A stretch of DNA of 64,000 nucleotides, taken from contig CM072343.1 of assembly GCA_036874045.1 (NCBI GenBank), forward strand, positions 16,202,001 to 16,266,000, given 5' to 3'. Positions 11,755-24,328 of the stretch are shown here, piece after piece. Origin of the DNA: Cymodocea nodosa. Its lineage: Eukaryota; Streptophyta; Magnoliopsida; Alismatales; Cymodoceaceae. Below the pieces are notes generated by a model. It saw only the letters and a list, made by a program, of their open reading frames with translations, was not told the origin of the DNA and made no database searches. The position numbers and the translations under genes are program-made. Position 1 is the first letter of the stretch; each line of letters begins with the position of its first letter.

Positions 11755-13048
11755 TCATTCATTTTGCATTATTAGATCCCTAATGTTGTCATGCATGGTA
11801 CCTATGTCCAACTCGTCTAACATAACAAGAACTTCATAGTTGGTACTTGTTAACATTTCTTGATCATGAACTTCAACATGTTATTCATCTTGATTGATCG
11901 ATAATGCTTCTTGATCCATTATAGACTTCTGATCAATTATGAAGTTGTGTAAGACCATGCAAGCGACCACTAACTTTACTTAAGTAGTGTATGGAAATGG
12001 TGGCATATAATTCAAAATGTGCCACCTCCTCTTCAATACTCCAAATGCACGCTCAACAACATTCCTCAAAGAAGAATGTAAATAATTGAAATGCTCCTCT
12101 GCACCGTGTGGTTGTGAGGATTGGAATTCTGGTAAGTGATATCTAGTGGTCCTGTATGGTGCAAGAAAACCAATTGCATTTGGATAGCCAGAGTCAACCA
12201 AGTAGTACTTACCTATAAATTTGACAACAATATTAGTTCAAAAATATGTTCAAGGTAGACTTACAATGTTCTTAATAAATTGAAAATATAGTACCTACAT
12301 GTGGATTAGGAAATTTGTGACATGGATTAGACATTACATGTTTAAGTACTCGACAATCATGTGCAATGCCCTCCCACCCGGTTGATGCAAAAATGAATCG
12401 CATGTTGAAGTTACATACGCCCAATACATTTTGAGTTGTTTGCTTGCCATGTTTACCACATCTAAATGAGATTTGTTTATTTTTCCTAACAATACAATGA
12501 ACATGTGTACCATCAAGCGCTCCTATTGCATCTTCAAAATATGGCATAAATCTAGGGTTGTCCTTAAGAAATTATGGTGTTTCATTAAAAGATTCCTTAG
12601 GCTGAATAACTTCAAGTGCTCATAATAGTAACACATCTAAAACTTTATGAACATATTTACTAATTATTTCCCCAGAATGTTGTTGGTAGTTTAGTAATAC
12701 TTTATTTTTATGTCCATGCCCAACTATTTGCAAAAAAATCTTCACTTACTCCTCAACAGTAACTCACCTCCCATTCTTCAAAAGATTTTTTCCCCTCAAT
12801 ATTTGACACAAAGTGATAAAAGTGGATGGGATCATATGACACATGTCAAAACAAACCCTCCAATGTCCTCCTAACATGTTGTCAATAACATATTTTCTAG
12901 AATAAGGCATGCTATACACTCGTTGCCTTTTGGTTGAATTATAAGTTTACAACAATTGTATTATGTATGTATAAAGCAATAGAAGTAACTCAAAAATTTC
13001 CTCAACTTCAAGATCCATCAAATCACTAGTTTCTAAAAATTTCTCCAT
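11755..13048 (-). pseudogene. PIF/Harbinger transposase pseudogene (DDE_4 type)
   Basis: Read on the minus strand from ATG at 13048. Family signatures come in order: an N-terminal part with LCQILRG and VEE-VKIFLQIVGH; DAIGALDGTHVH (first catalytic Asp); GWEGIAHDCRVLKHV; LVDSGYPNAIGFLAPYR (second Asp); NVVERAFGVLKRRW (catalytic Glu); then VACMVLHNF and a tail ending at 11755. A probable intron of about 80 bp separates the PNPH and GKYYLVDSGYP segments (around 12215-12300). Several in-frame stops, mainly in the first third and near the end, make it inactive although the DDE triad is visible. I see no Myb-like partner ORF beside it. Confidence 0.8.
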
Positions 13049-14560
13049 TGTACTGAACAAATGCGAAAATAGGATAGTGTAAGTTTAGATATAATTGCAT
13101 GAAACAAACACAAAATGATTTCAATTAAAAACTATTTAAATAAACTAGTGATTGAAAACATTCAAATAAAAATAAACATGATTCATATGACTCCCATCAA
13201 TAAAAATATAGTTTCCATATTTATTTAATAAAAATAAGGAAACAACATAACTCAAAATTTTACAAGTTGTAGAAGTTTCTTATCCAATCCATAGACTTTT
13301 TTTTCTACTACCACTACTATTTCTTCTTCTTATTGTTTAAAATATTTCTCCTCTTAGGTAAATGAGAAAAAGCTAAAAAATAAAAGCTCAAGGCTGCACA
13401 GAAGACAAAAGAAATCACTAAAATTAACATCAATCATATACGATGGTCGTAGATCATATTAGGAGAAAGTCTTCTAACTAGGAAAAATATTTTCTAAGTA
13501 AATCACTTAATCATTCACAAGCGGTAGCACAAATATCAGAGGGTGACAACATGGTTGTTCCAATAAAAACATTAAAACACTTCTAACTTGAAATCTTCGT
13601 AACTCCCTCAATATTAAGTAAAATCCAACAAAACCAAGAAAATTTCATAAATTGAAAATCATAATTCGATTTTGTACCATTTTTAGATACTTTTATGATA
13701 GTAAATGAATCTTTACATTTGCCAATAAATATGCTGCTGAAAACATTGAAGAAATCATTAAAATTAATAGCAATCGTATGCGATCAACTATAGATTAAAT
13801 CCTCTACTAACCCCTACATATGCATATGAAAACATATGAAAACAATGCACTAAAATTGCAGAAAAAAATAGAAAAATAATGACAACGATAAAACTACATG
13901 AACCCACTTAATAGGAGAAAGCTAAAATATACTTTTATTGTAGATCGACAAAAGAAACTTTTAAAATATAGTTTGATCGCAAATCGACAAAAGAAGCTTC
14001 AAATAAATGATAGTCGTAGATTAACAAAAGAAACTTCAAATATATGATGGTCATAGATCGACAAAAGAAAAAACCAGATAGATGAAGATCGACGAAGGTG
14101 AAAGAGGAACTTACTCCATTGTAGATCAATAGAGATGCTGTTTAAGGTGAAAGTCGTAGAGACACTATTTAGAATTGTGAAGGTGACAAAGTTATTCTAG
14201 ACTTTTAATCGACGACACCTTACTAGAGCTAGAAAATTATAACGCCTAAAAATATGCTTTCTTAGCCATCGCTACAACTCCAACGCTTTTGACGCCCATG
14301 AAGAGCTTGACTATTTATTTAAAGTATGCTCTTAACACACATTTCAATGCATACGTATATATAAATAATCCATAATTGTTCTGACCAGTTGCACCGACTG
14401 CCATGTGGGACAATCTGTCTGAGTGGCAACAGGAGCAACAGCGTCTGATGACGTTAGCATGCGACAATCTTACCATGGATTTATCTCCTTTAAGTCAAGG
14501 CCGAAACACAGACATCACTACCAATTACCATCAGTCTGTTCCTGCTCTCCGTCAGAAGCA
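13049..14560. other. AT-rich spacer, probably part of the Harbinger element
   Basis: No gene is seen. It holds a short tandem repeat (13942-14080) and, at 14403-14594, a 63-codon open frame of somewhat higher GC (starting MWDNLSEWQQEQQ) that I do not recognise and would not call a gene. Transposon ends could not be placed. Confidence 0.4.
13942..14080. repeat. Tandem repeat of about 36-40 bp, four units
   Basis: Four degenerate units share the core ATCGACAAAAGAAACTT, at about 13944, 13983, 14019 and 14057. The units vary in their AT-rich remainder. It lies upstream of the minus-strand transposase pseudogene. Confidence 0.6.
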
Positions 14561-15143
14561 ATCACCAACATTGGCTGTATCATATGATCGATGATAACAG
14601 TGAAAACGATTTGTCTTCACTCCCAGACCACAAGAAACGTAGCCTTCAAATTTTTGTATGTTTCCATCTTGCAAATACCGATGGGTGAGAGAGGGCTTGT
14701 ACATAAAATTAGAAAAGGTTACAATAGAAACTCACACACCTACGGGTGAGAGAACTTCACGCCATGAGAGGACCAGCTGCCATCACATAGTGGATCAATT
14801 GTTCAAATTAACCCATGGTACAACTTTCCTTATTCTATGAGACTTTCCAGTAAAGAAATCTTGATCTGAAATTGAAGCAGAAACGTTACCATTATCAGAA
14901 AAAAAAAGCTGCTCACACTAGAGATACGCAAGCATTGGAATTATAAATGCCTGCGGACAAATACGTTGTCATGCACAATACTTGAAGAAGACAACGTCCC
15001 AACTCCAATAATCTTACAAAAAAGGACGTAATAATTGCATGGATTGCTAATAATCTACTTCTGCAGTGTTTGAGTTGCAGTGAATTTCTCATCAATGTTC
15101 CATCAAGATCTTGATCAAGACCGGGTGAATTTCTCGGGCAAGG

Positions 15144-18100
15144 TCATGCTTTCGATGCAATGTATGAAGCTACCGCACTCTTCATGAGGTTGAGAGACTC
15201 AGCCACATCCTCGCAAAGTTGGTGTGGATCGGGGATCACAGTTTCGTCAACAGCAAGAACAATCTCCATTTTTCCCATGTAGCTTTGGAAGTGAATTGTG
15301 AGGGCCTGTTAGGATCCAGTCATCAATAATATGCAGGAACATGCATTTCCAAGAATCTTGAATTTTGAAAACCAGAATGTCGGTCACTGAAAAATTACGC
15401 ATGAAACCCATGTATTCTGCCCTCCCATAATAAATGGGCTATACACTATTCTGATTAATTGAAACACTGAGATTAATGTGATTGTGAGCTTATACCATTC
15501 GTTTTACAAAATCACCAAAAGTGTAGTTACCAGATTACTTACGTGAGGGTGACCATATACACTGGGAGCCAAGTACACCAAACGATGACCGAAAAAATGG
15601 ACTTCTTCAAGGGGCCCAATAACATTTGAGACTGATAAGGTGGTGTTTGACAGCACATTGTAAGATAATGATGCAGCTTTCTGTTATACATAGAGGAACA
15701 ATGAAGATATATTATACAGCTCATTAAAGAAGAGCAAAGCATAGAGCAACTTGCATATAAGATTCTCTTACTTAGAATTATCAAAAATTACTTAAATACT
15801 CTCATTCCAAATATATTTTTGATTTGCAAATATTCATACTTAATGGCAATCGCAATGGAGATGAATTCTGACTTCAGAATTTCCAATTAAGTGATAATCA
15901 ACTTCATATTTCCAGTCCATAGGTTGCAACTTGATTTAGTGACAAAACATCTACAATTATTGCATCTTCCAAACATGAATTCTATAAACGTATCAGAACT
16001 TCTTCCACATAAAAAACTAAAATAACAATTATTTAAATACCACACATGGAAATAAGCTATAGTTTTCACAAAACAGTAAATCACTGGCATATTTAGTTTC
16101 ACTTGGGATGTTTTGTATGCTTTTATATGGAAATTACCTATGGTTCTATATTTTGGAAATTATGCCATCCAATCACCCCTAAGAATATGCCCTTCAATAT
16201 AATTCTAAATTCTAACATGTCGAAGCTTAATTTTTAAATAATTGTAATTTTTTGATTCAATGTATAATGTAATACACATTATTAGTGGATGTGACCATCT
16301 CTTCTCAGAACCACATATTTACATCATAGTTGAATTGCTTTTCATTTATCTGTGTACATAGTTGTATATATCTTGCATCTAACATGTGTTTTGTATACAT
16401 ATGGATCAATTTCCATACTTTGAAAAAAGATTGAGATATGGAATTTTCCATATGTTCTGTTGGACTCATTTTCTTCTCTAGTTATCATTCCAAAATATTT
16501 CAATAAGCTACTGGAAGATACTACAAGTGAATAACAATCATACCTTAACGCCAAAAAGTTTTAAAACTGCTTTTGCACTCCAAAAAGTAAAGAGTGCCTC
16601 ATAGGATGCTTTCTTCCGATTTGCAATATTTATTGCTGTTCGAACATAATCTAAAGGATTATCATGGTGGATGATTGGAAACGGGATGATGATATATCCA
16701 ATCCAATTTCCCCATGGTGCATTTGTTTTCGTTCCCTGCATCATGTCTGCAAGAACCTTTTATCTGAAGACAAGTTAGCCCATTTAAGAGGAGATGCTAA
16801 AGGACACAACTAGAGAAGAGGTGCATAGTACGAGCTTGTAAGAGAGCTAAAAAATTGGCCAAGTCAATTTTGAATTTTCACACAATATCTAACATGATAG
16901 AATAATTGGACTGGAGGGTGAAGTATAAAAATTAAAAAGCACTTGGATTAGCTAACAATTTGTAGGAATTCAACATCTGGCAAATACAATTGAGCTTGAA
17001 CTTAACCAACTGTAATATTAATAATGTAGTATGTTTACAACAAGTCTTACATGTAGTCCCGGTGCTTTCCTGATGTTGACAAGAACAGTTGATCTAACAC
17101 GGAGATTTTCTGGAATATCTCCATTTACATTGTTCCCATCACCTGAAATATGAAAGGTAACTACTTTTACCCTCCAAGCATTTGAACAATAATCGAGAGA
17201 TCTGAATCTTGCCAAAGAATATTTCCTTATGCAAGAAACTTGAATTAAGTACTGATTCTCACAATCAATTGTCGACATGTCAGTAGTCATTAATTGAATA
17301 ACAATTTTATGAACAAAGTAGGGATGTAAACCATGATTACTAAATAGACATCGTGTTCATAAACCAAGATGACAAAAGGTGATATTGTTTTTAAAAAGTC
17401 AAAAAGTAAATGAATCACATGAAGAAAAAAATAGTGAGCATCAAGGACATAAAATTTTGACAGAACTTTGAGTCTTTGAAAACCATTAAGAGTCTCTTCT
17501 TCAATACTTACGGGCATATCTTCTACTCAGGTAGCGCGTGAGTCCAGCAGATATCATGCCCAATAGTACGTCATTGACAGTCTGTGAGACAATTGAAGCT
17601 CAAGGTTAAATACAACCTGTTAAGAAAGTAAGACATAATGGCATGGGGAAAAATTAAGTTGCAACGTCTGGAACTGCGACAAGTCAAACAATCACTCCTT
17701 GGCAAATCATCAAACAACATACGTGCATGGTCAATAACGAAAATCACAAGAGAAAACACCAAACTCACCGCATTCAAGTGACATTTGACGGTCTTAATAT
17801 CCTCAAAATTCAGAGTCTTATGGACAAATCTCTTCTTGTTATGCTCCACCCCCTCCCTCCCCTTGATCGGCGTTTCCGAATCCTTCAGCCACCTGGAGGT
17901 CGCCATAAACATGACGACATCCACCATCGTGTTCCAAAAATCCCTGACCATCGTCCACAAGCACAAAAGCATCGCCCATATCATCCCCAATCGACTCCTT
18001 TCCTTCCAACCTCTCCCTGGGGGAGTCGGGGCCTCCGGCAAGGTGGGGAGTGCAACGGGGTCGGAGGCCTTGCGGAAGCACGCGAGGAGGAGTGACATGA

Positions 18101-20216
18101 GGGACATGCCGTCCCCGAGAGAGTGGTGCACGCGGAGGATGCCGGTGGCCTCGGCCTCGGAGGTCCTGACGTTGAGGAAGTGGAGATCCCAGAGGGGCTT
18201 GGAGAAGTCGAGGGTTGTAGTGGAGATGTTGGAGATGTAGTCTTCGACCAACTTGTCCGGCGAACGGATGTCGACGGCGGAGAGATCGGGGACGACAAGG
18301 TGGTCCTCCACCACCACCTTCGTTCTCACCCATGTCCTATTGCATTCTCTTCCTTCTCTGTCCGGCACCTGCACGGATGGAAGGAGGTGCGATTTAAAAA
18401 GAGGAAAAAAAAACCACTTTAAATTAAAAATATTAAATAAAAATAGTAAAATTTTCACATTTACGATATTATTTTATAAGTATTAAAAATGATATATTAA
18501 ATTTAATTTCTGTGGAATCAGATGTGTGATTTATGAGAAAAATAATAACGTGAGAAAGAGAGTAAAATAACATATCAAATATGAATTAAATATATAATCT
18601 TTAGAAAATCACAGTAAAAAATACTATGAATATTTACATTCACATTTTTCTCTTAATATTTAATTATGTTTAACTTCTAAATGAATCATTTTAATATCCA
18701 AATGTTCATTTTCTAACGCTTAGCTTCTTTCAATATATTCATGTCACGTGTTTTCTTGATTAAGTTACAAATAATGTAAATCTAGATCACATGTTTTCTA
18801 TGTTCAACTCACATGTAGTTTTCATTCACATCACAGATTCTGTAACATATTAATCATTAAGTATTATAAAATGAAAATTCAAATACCAAGTGATTTATTT
18901 TGAAGTTCAGGGTAGTGAAATGATAATTTGGCAAAGTTTAAAGTGCCAACATAATAATTATTTGGTTGGTTAAGAAGAGTGGTACTTGTGAAACTATCAT
19001 TATGTAAAAAAAAAGATAATTAATAAATAATAAATTAAATTCTATATTTTTTATGAAAATAACAAATTATTTTCACACATTGGATTGACATAATGATACC
19101 ACACAATTACATTTGAAGTTATGAGCCACAACTATCTCATAACTTCACCGAACATTTTCTGCAAGTCTTTTTATAAGGTGGGCAAGTTCTCATCATGTCT
19201 GGTTGGATTTACGAAGGGAACAGATTAATGCAAGAAGTGATGACCAACCAGCTGTTGTAAGCCTAGAGAGGAAAGCTATTGGAAGAACCACAAGTATTCA
19301 CTTTGAGAGGTCTAGACAAGCGAGATTGGGAAGCTACATTGATTAGATCATGAGTCATTATGCTTCCATAACTCTACCCCACCAAATGCTTCACATATAC
19401 ACACATCTTCTAATGGAGATCAATAACTGAGAATCACTGAGGTGAGTTGCATGTTTATGTTTCTAAAGAATTAATGCCTAGGAAGGAGGAGATTACTGTA
19501 AGTTCCATTAGGTGTTTTGTCACAACACAAATAATTGTTGCCACCTAAAGGAAGAGATTGAAATCGTCATTTGATTTTAGTTGCCTATCCAACTATGTCG
19601 AAGATTAGAAATAGCAGTAAGAGAGAAGAGAGTCGATGACGGAAGGAAAGGAGAGAAAGAAGGGAAATAGTAGTTCTAATTAAAGCAAAATATTCATGCA
19701 AGGGATCATGTGTGCAATTAAGGTAGCAAGACGCATTGATAAATCATTTTCCCTTTGCCTTTAGAGGTAGCACTGGTCCAAAGTTGACGACGTCTTTGTA
19801 TGATAAATAAAACTCAGATACAGATTTGTTGCAGAGGAACCCACAAACGCGACCTTGATCTAAACAAGAACCGTGAGGAAACAGAGAACTCAACCATGGA
19901 GTAGTATAATATTAGTCCATGTGATGTTCACCTGTAAGCTAGAGAAGCGAGGGTGGCGGACGAGTGTGGCTTCGATGCCGGCCTTGATGAGGTCGACGTC
20001 GACCGTCCTGGAGCTCCCCATGATGGCGATGACGTAGCAGTTGAAGCGTGGCTGGTGGAACAACCTCGCCGAAGGGCTGAGCGGCTGCTCCTCCGCCTCC
20101 TCCTTCGACGCCACCTCCAGCTCGTGACCGGCACCGACCACCAGAGACGGCAGATGCTGCTGCTGTTGCTTCACAGTAACATGACCATTCCCCTCTGGGA
20201 CGCCGGTGCCTCTCAT
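15144..20216 (-). CDS. O-acyltransferase WSD1-like, copy 1 (wax ester synthase/DGAT), seven exons
   Basis: The minus-strand exons are 20216-19932, 18368-17769, 17581-17512, 17142-17051, 16756-16544, 15680-15543 and 15305-15144 (285, 600, 70, 92, 213, 138 and 162 nt). Together they give 519 residues, near the usual WSD1 size. All introns are GT-AG and the frame is kept throughout. Exon 1 has EEQPLSPSARLFHQPRFN; exon 2 has the acyltransferase motif HHSLGDG, with HHxxxDG as the catalytic signature, and a hydrophobic stretch (about residues 235-270) that may contact the membrane. Exons 3-7 encode the C-terminal domain (NDVLLGMISAGLTRYLS, IGPLEEVHFFGH). The family joins acyl-CoA to long-chain alcohols, making cuticular wax esters, or to diacylglycerol, in the endoplasmic reticulum. 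I chose the ATG at 20216 because upstream codons are low-complexity and begin in the TATA-rich area. Substrate preference cannot be read. Confidence 0.88.
18369..19931 (-). other. Intron 1 of WSD copy 1 (1563 bp)
   Basis: The donor GTGAAC follows the first exon and the acceptor is CCGTGCAG. AT-rich; no independent gene is supported. The same intron is 1576 bp in copy 2 (43187-44762), so it is part of the duplication. Confidence 0.8.
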
Positions 20217-20284
20217 CTCGGCGAGCAGGAAGAAGCAAGTTGGCTGTTGCGGTGGCGGTGGTGGAGTGAGAAGGGAAAAGGTTG

Positions 20285-20325
20285 GTTTTTGATATATAAA
20301 TATATATTTATATATTTTAAATTTA
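20285..20325 (-). promoter_or_regulatory. TATA-rich core promoter candidate for WSD copy 1
   Basis: On the minus strand the tract contains ATATATTTATATAT, about 80 bp upstream of the start codon. A similar but shorter AT tract sits at about 45135-45175 upstream of copy 2. Position fits a TATA box; transcription start is not known. Confidence 0.4.
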
Positions 20326-20550
20326 ATCAAGTACACTAGTTCAATAAATGTGCATGTGGTGGTGTCGTTGAACTCGGGCCTGAAACACTCAAATTTTTTT
20401 GTTAATTATGAGAGTATGTATTTATTACTATATAAAAAATTTATTGTGCTATATGCATAAAAAAAGGGTCTCAAATTTTTGGGCAAGCATAAATTTGAAG
20501 CCTAAAGGACGTAGGAAACATCTGTTTATCGAAAAACTCGTACCAATACC

Positions 20551-21469
20551 GTCTGGATTAAACTAATGCCAATTTGTATAGTAGTAGTTATTAATTCTTT
20601 TCAAATGGTGATTGAAACAGTACCTTTCCTATTAAATAGCACGTTTAAATCTGTATTCATGTTGTGAGATGATTATTTATAAAGAATGAGCAATATGAAG
20701 GTGGAAAAATACATGAAGTGAAAAGTCAATGTGATGTTAATTTGAAAGCATTTGTGCATATTTTCTCTTAGAGAGTGAAACGATGGAAAAAACTTGAAAT
20801 GGTAGGAATGGAAAAGGTAAGAAACGATAAGATATAATAGAAAAATTTAAACATTTGTATATGTCAAAAAATGACAAGAATTTTGAAATATTTAAGAAGT
20901 GTTTGTGTAAAAAATAAATGATGGAAAATATATTTTTTAGTAAATTTTAAAATATTAAATAATAAATTAAAATAATAAAAAGTAAAATTACTACCAACTT
21001 AAAAAATAATATTTTAAATAATATAATATATATTATCAATGTATTAAATACTAATGTAACATGTTAAATAACTTATATACGAGATGCATTATTTAAAATA
21101 ACTTTTCATCACAAGTATACGTTACAAATAATCTTCAACAAAATAAAATATGCCACATATTATTTCTTTCTCATATAAAATACATAATTTGTTCTCATTT
21201 TCTATCAACTATTCTTTTTCTTTGTTATATACTCAAATTACTACAATGTATGCTTTCTTCTTCAATCTCATAAATAGTTTCTTCAAACAATTCAACATTT
21301 TCTTCAAATAATTCATCTGCTAGATCTTCAAGTAAGTATTTTTAATCTACTTTTCTAATGAAATTGTGGAGAAGAAAACATGCTAACAATGTGTAGTTTT
21401 TTTTTTTCCTATTTAGATACTACAACTAGGTTGGGATAAATTGTTCATATCCTTCTTCTTCCTTGTTGA
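20551..21469. other. AT-rich intergenic DNA
   Basis: No ORF with protein similarity, no clear repeat edge. It contains A/T-rich low-complexity stretches around 20930-21060 and a T-run at about 21399-21408. Confidence 0.5.
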
Positions 21470-22310
21470 ATATTATGTTTTGATGATGTATGTATAATGT
21501 GAGTAATCATATTTAATCAATTAATGTTGTTTGTGAAAGTAAATTAAGAAAATCAATAAATATAGAAAAAGTTTAATGTGATATACTTGTCTATAATAGA
21601 TCTAGAATTATGCTAAGTTAAATAATTAGTCATTAAATTATACTAACTTTTCATATAACTAAACATTAAGTTAACATATTTTTTTATTATAAAGCATGAT
21701 ATATTTGTTATTACATATTTATGTATCATGTATAGTGCATGTTAAACAACTCGTTGAGTTAGTGTTTTTTTTGTAAAAAAATCACGTGAGAACTCGTTAA
21801 GTTAGGGAACAAAATGTTAAATTTTATAAACAAACTCGTTAAGTTAGTATTATGCATGTGTTGTACGAATTTAAAGTTTACGAATGTTATATTGTATCAT
21901 GTGAGTTGCATATATTTAACTCATTAAGTTAAAATAATTGCACAAGTTGAGTTGCTAAATTATATATTAAGGCAATGCATTAGGTTAGCATTATAAACTT
22001 ATAAAATTATTATTTTTGTACGTGATAAATACATTATTATTTAACATGTATATATACTGGTTTGTTGAGTTATCAGTAATACAACGGAGTTAGTTCGTTG
22101 AGTTATCATCTTATCTAATGAAGTATGTCACATGTATGACACATGTTAAACTCGTTGAGTTAGACATGTTGAGTTACTAGTTTATTCTATTTTACATGTT
22201 TAGTTAGTATTAACAAAATGTTTTGTTATTACATTTAATAAAAAATTTTAGACGAGAAAATTTATTTTGCAAGAAATTTTTCAAAGGATCTAGGATCGAT
22301 GGTTCAAGAT
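21470..22310 (+). repeat. Diverged Athila-type LTR fragment
   Basis: Segments such as AAGGCAATGCATTAGGTTAG and repeated CTCGTTGAGTTAG / CGTTAAGTTAG match the middle part of the LTR at 1189-3051 (about 1500-1660), with many substitutions. It is an older copy than the others. Ends are approximate. Confidence 0.6.
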
Positions 22311-22337
22311 GATTCAAGAAAATTTGAGAGGAAAATG

Positions 22338-23757
22338 TGTTAGGACCTAATGGCTTACCAGTGGAGGGGTGAATGATAAGATTTAATAATTTTTAAATGA
22401 GTTCAAGACTTTGCAACAAATGGTTGATTTTAGCTAAATTGTAGCAAGCATAAAACGATCTATTTAGTGAAGCACAAAGTAAATAAAGATAATACACACA
22501 GAGATTTTAAGTAGTTCACCACTAATGGTTAGTCCACCCCAAGGATTACTTAGGCTTCACTAACTTTTCTAAACTTACAAATACTTGCTTTATGGTCAAA
22601 GTAAGAACCAACTGATCTATCTGAGCTTTCTGGTCGTAGCTCCAACCAACTTATCTCTGAAGTTTTTAGTTGAGAAACTTCAGCAAACCATTAGCTTGAA
22701 GATATCAGAGATTGTTCACGTAATAAGTTCTTGACTTGAGTTTGTACTTTACTGAGAATTTGATCTTAAATGTATTCTACAGTTTTTGTGGAGTTCAGTG
22801 TATAAATGTGTATGATATGTTCTAATTTTTTTCTCTTGATTGTTGTTTATATTTATATCAAAAGGCATAACAATCATATTCCTTTCTAATAGCTTTCTCC
22901 TATTGTACTTACTATTCTAGCGAGCTTAATTTTGGTAAGTTACTATTGAGTGAACAGTAACACTGTAACCTTCCAATAATTTTGAAATTTTGGATAGTTA
23001 GCTTCGTAACTCTTCGAAAGATTCTTGTAACTCTTTGAATATCTGAAAGGGTCTTTCTACTTATATCACGTGAGTATTTAAGTTAAGCACGTGCTAGGAC
23101 TTAAGTTCGAATAGTTAAATCTACAACCTTCCAAAATTTCTTTTTTTTTTTGAATAGTTAGTTTTCCTAACTTTCTGAGATTCCTTTTAAGCTTTCAACT
23201 GCATTTTTGAATTCTACACGTGCATATTTAAATAACTTAATTGTTCAGATAGTTGTCCTAGTTAACTTTCCAATTCTCTTATATTTTCGAACAGTTAGCT
23301 TTGTTAACTTTCTAAAAACTCAAATAGTTGTCTTTTACTGTTTTTGTCTTTCTGTCACATGCGTATTTAAGTAATTTAACTATTCGGATAGTTAGCCTTC
23401 TTAACTTTCTAATTTCAAAGTATTTTTAGATAGTTGGCCCTTCTAACTTTTCGAAAGCTTGAATAATTGTCTAACATTTCGAAAGTCTTCTTATTTTTAG
23501 AGAGTTACCATTGTAACTTTTCAAAAAGCTTTCTTACTACATTTAATTGGTCTTTCGGATACTTAACTTATTAACCTTCTGAAAATCTACTTCTTCTGGA
23601 TACTTAAGCTTGTGAACTATAAACCTCTTGATTTTATCTGTCAGCTTTGAATGAATTGCTTGTAATTGTTTGTAACTATTTATCTATCGACTTGTGAAAT
23701 ACAAGAAATGATTCCTCACATTAATTTTTGCATTATCAAAATCTAAAGGTCCTTTCA
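22338..23757 (-). repeat. Ty1-copia-type LTR (minus strand)
   Basis: On the minus strand it begins TGAAAGGACC just after a polypurine-like GATGGGGAGAT and ends GGTCCTAACA. A second copy with the same start and end is at 46200-47557, where it adjoins copia coding remnants, which gives the class. The LTR carries six or more inverted repeats of the type GGATAGTTA...TAACTNTCCGA (22985-23600), a design also seen in the Athila LTRs here. Confidence 0.65.
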
Positions 23758-23879
23758 ATCTCCCCATCTTTGATAATGTCAAAAACCTTACAATTTGTTA
23801 CATGTATTTCACTCCTTATAAGGCTATATAGATAAACTCACAAAGAAATAATAAGAAAAAGATACTGAGTTTTCTCTTC
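23758..23879 (-). mobile_element. 3' internal end of copia element with polypurine tract
   Basis: The minus strand reads TTGACATTATCAAAGATGGGGAGATTG directly before the LTR start; only its purine-rich end is used as evidence. The rest of the element is gone and an Athila remnant follows. Confidence 0.5.
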
Positions 23880-24328
23880 CTATTTTTCTAAGTTTACTCC
23901 CCCTATTTTTGTGTTGACTATAGAAATAATGTTGTGTTCTTCTCCCCTTATTTTGTCATTGGTCAAAAAAAGGATTATAAATAGAGCTATTATGTCTCTC
24001 AACATATTACACATTCTAAACTGACCATTAGTTGGGTAAACTATAGGATTCTCATACTCAACTCTATTATATTGAATATAATTCATTTGTTGTTCATGTG
24101 CTCTAACCATTTGCAATCGTCTCAGTTTCAAACAATCAGAGATGTCACAACCTTCCAAATTGCAGAATTCACATATGCTAACTACAGGTTTCAGAAATCT
24201 TTAAGCATAAGCATATGTCATATTCTCAATTATATAATAAAAACACACAACACTCCTTCTGATATTAAAACAAAATAGTACTCACAGTTGCTTAGCTTCT
24301 CAATCTTCGGCAACGATGCTAAAAAACT
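23880..24328 (-). pseudogene. Athila-type gag remnant with primer-binding site (minus strand)
   Basis: Just inside the minus-strand LTR (24329-25877) lies a degenerate primer-binding site at 24303-24322, reading GCATCGTTGCCGAAGA on the minus strand and resembling the tRNA-Asp site at 28096-28113. The coding text that follows includes a CX2C zinc-knuckle start, EGCDISDCLKLRRLQ and EQQMNYIQYNRVEYENPIVYP. It is clearly homologous to 28261-28410 on the plus strand. It breaks off into unrelated copia sequence at about 23880. A pseudogene of the same subfamily as the 28-kb element, in the opposite orientation. Confidence 0.75.

Larger units (their letters stand above)
14565..20550. repeat. Duplicated block, copy 1 (matches 38735-45355)
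   Basis: Exons, introns and flanks of the WSD gene line up with 38735-45355 at high identity by eye. The left limit is near CAAGAAAC-type sequence about 14565-14640 and the right limit near 20550. The copies differ by small indels and by a roughly 0.7-kb insertion in copy 2 (39016-39722). The same orientation and a spacing of 24.8 kb make it a direct duplication. Confidence 0.85.

Noticed and set aside
13942..14080. CRISPR-like array of short repeats
   Set aside because: Units are degenerate, directly adjoining and without unique spacers of constant length; this is a plant genome.
17727..18422. Several overlapping long open frames on both strands (up to 164 codons), and the same at 42603-43215
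   Set aside because: They are other-frame shadows of the GC-rich WSD exon 2, which is spliced in frame with all other exons; their compositions are Arg/Pro/Ser-rich artefacts.
19953..20339. Plus-strand 128-codon frame and minus-strand alternatives over WSD exon 1 (likewise 44784-45237)
   Set aside because: They overlap the well-supported first exon and have low-complexity products.
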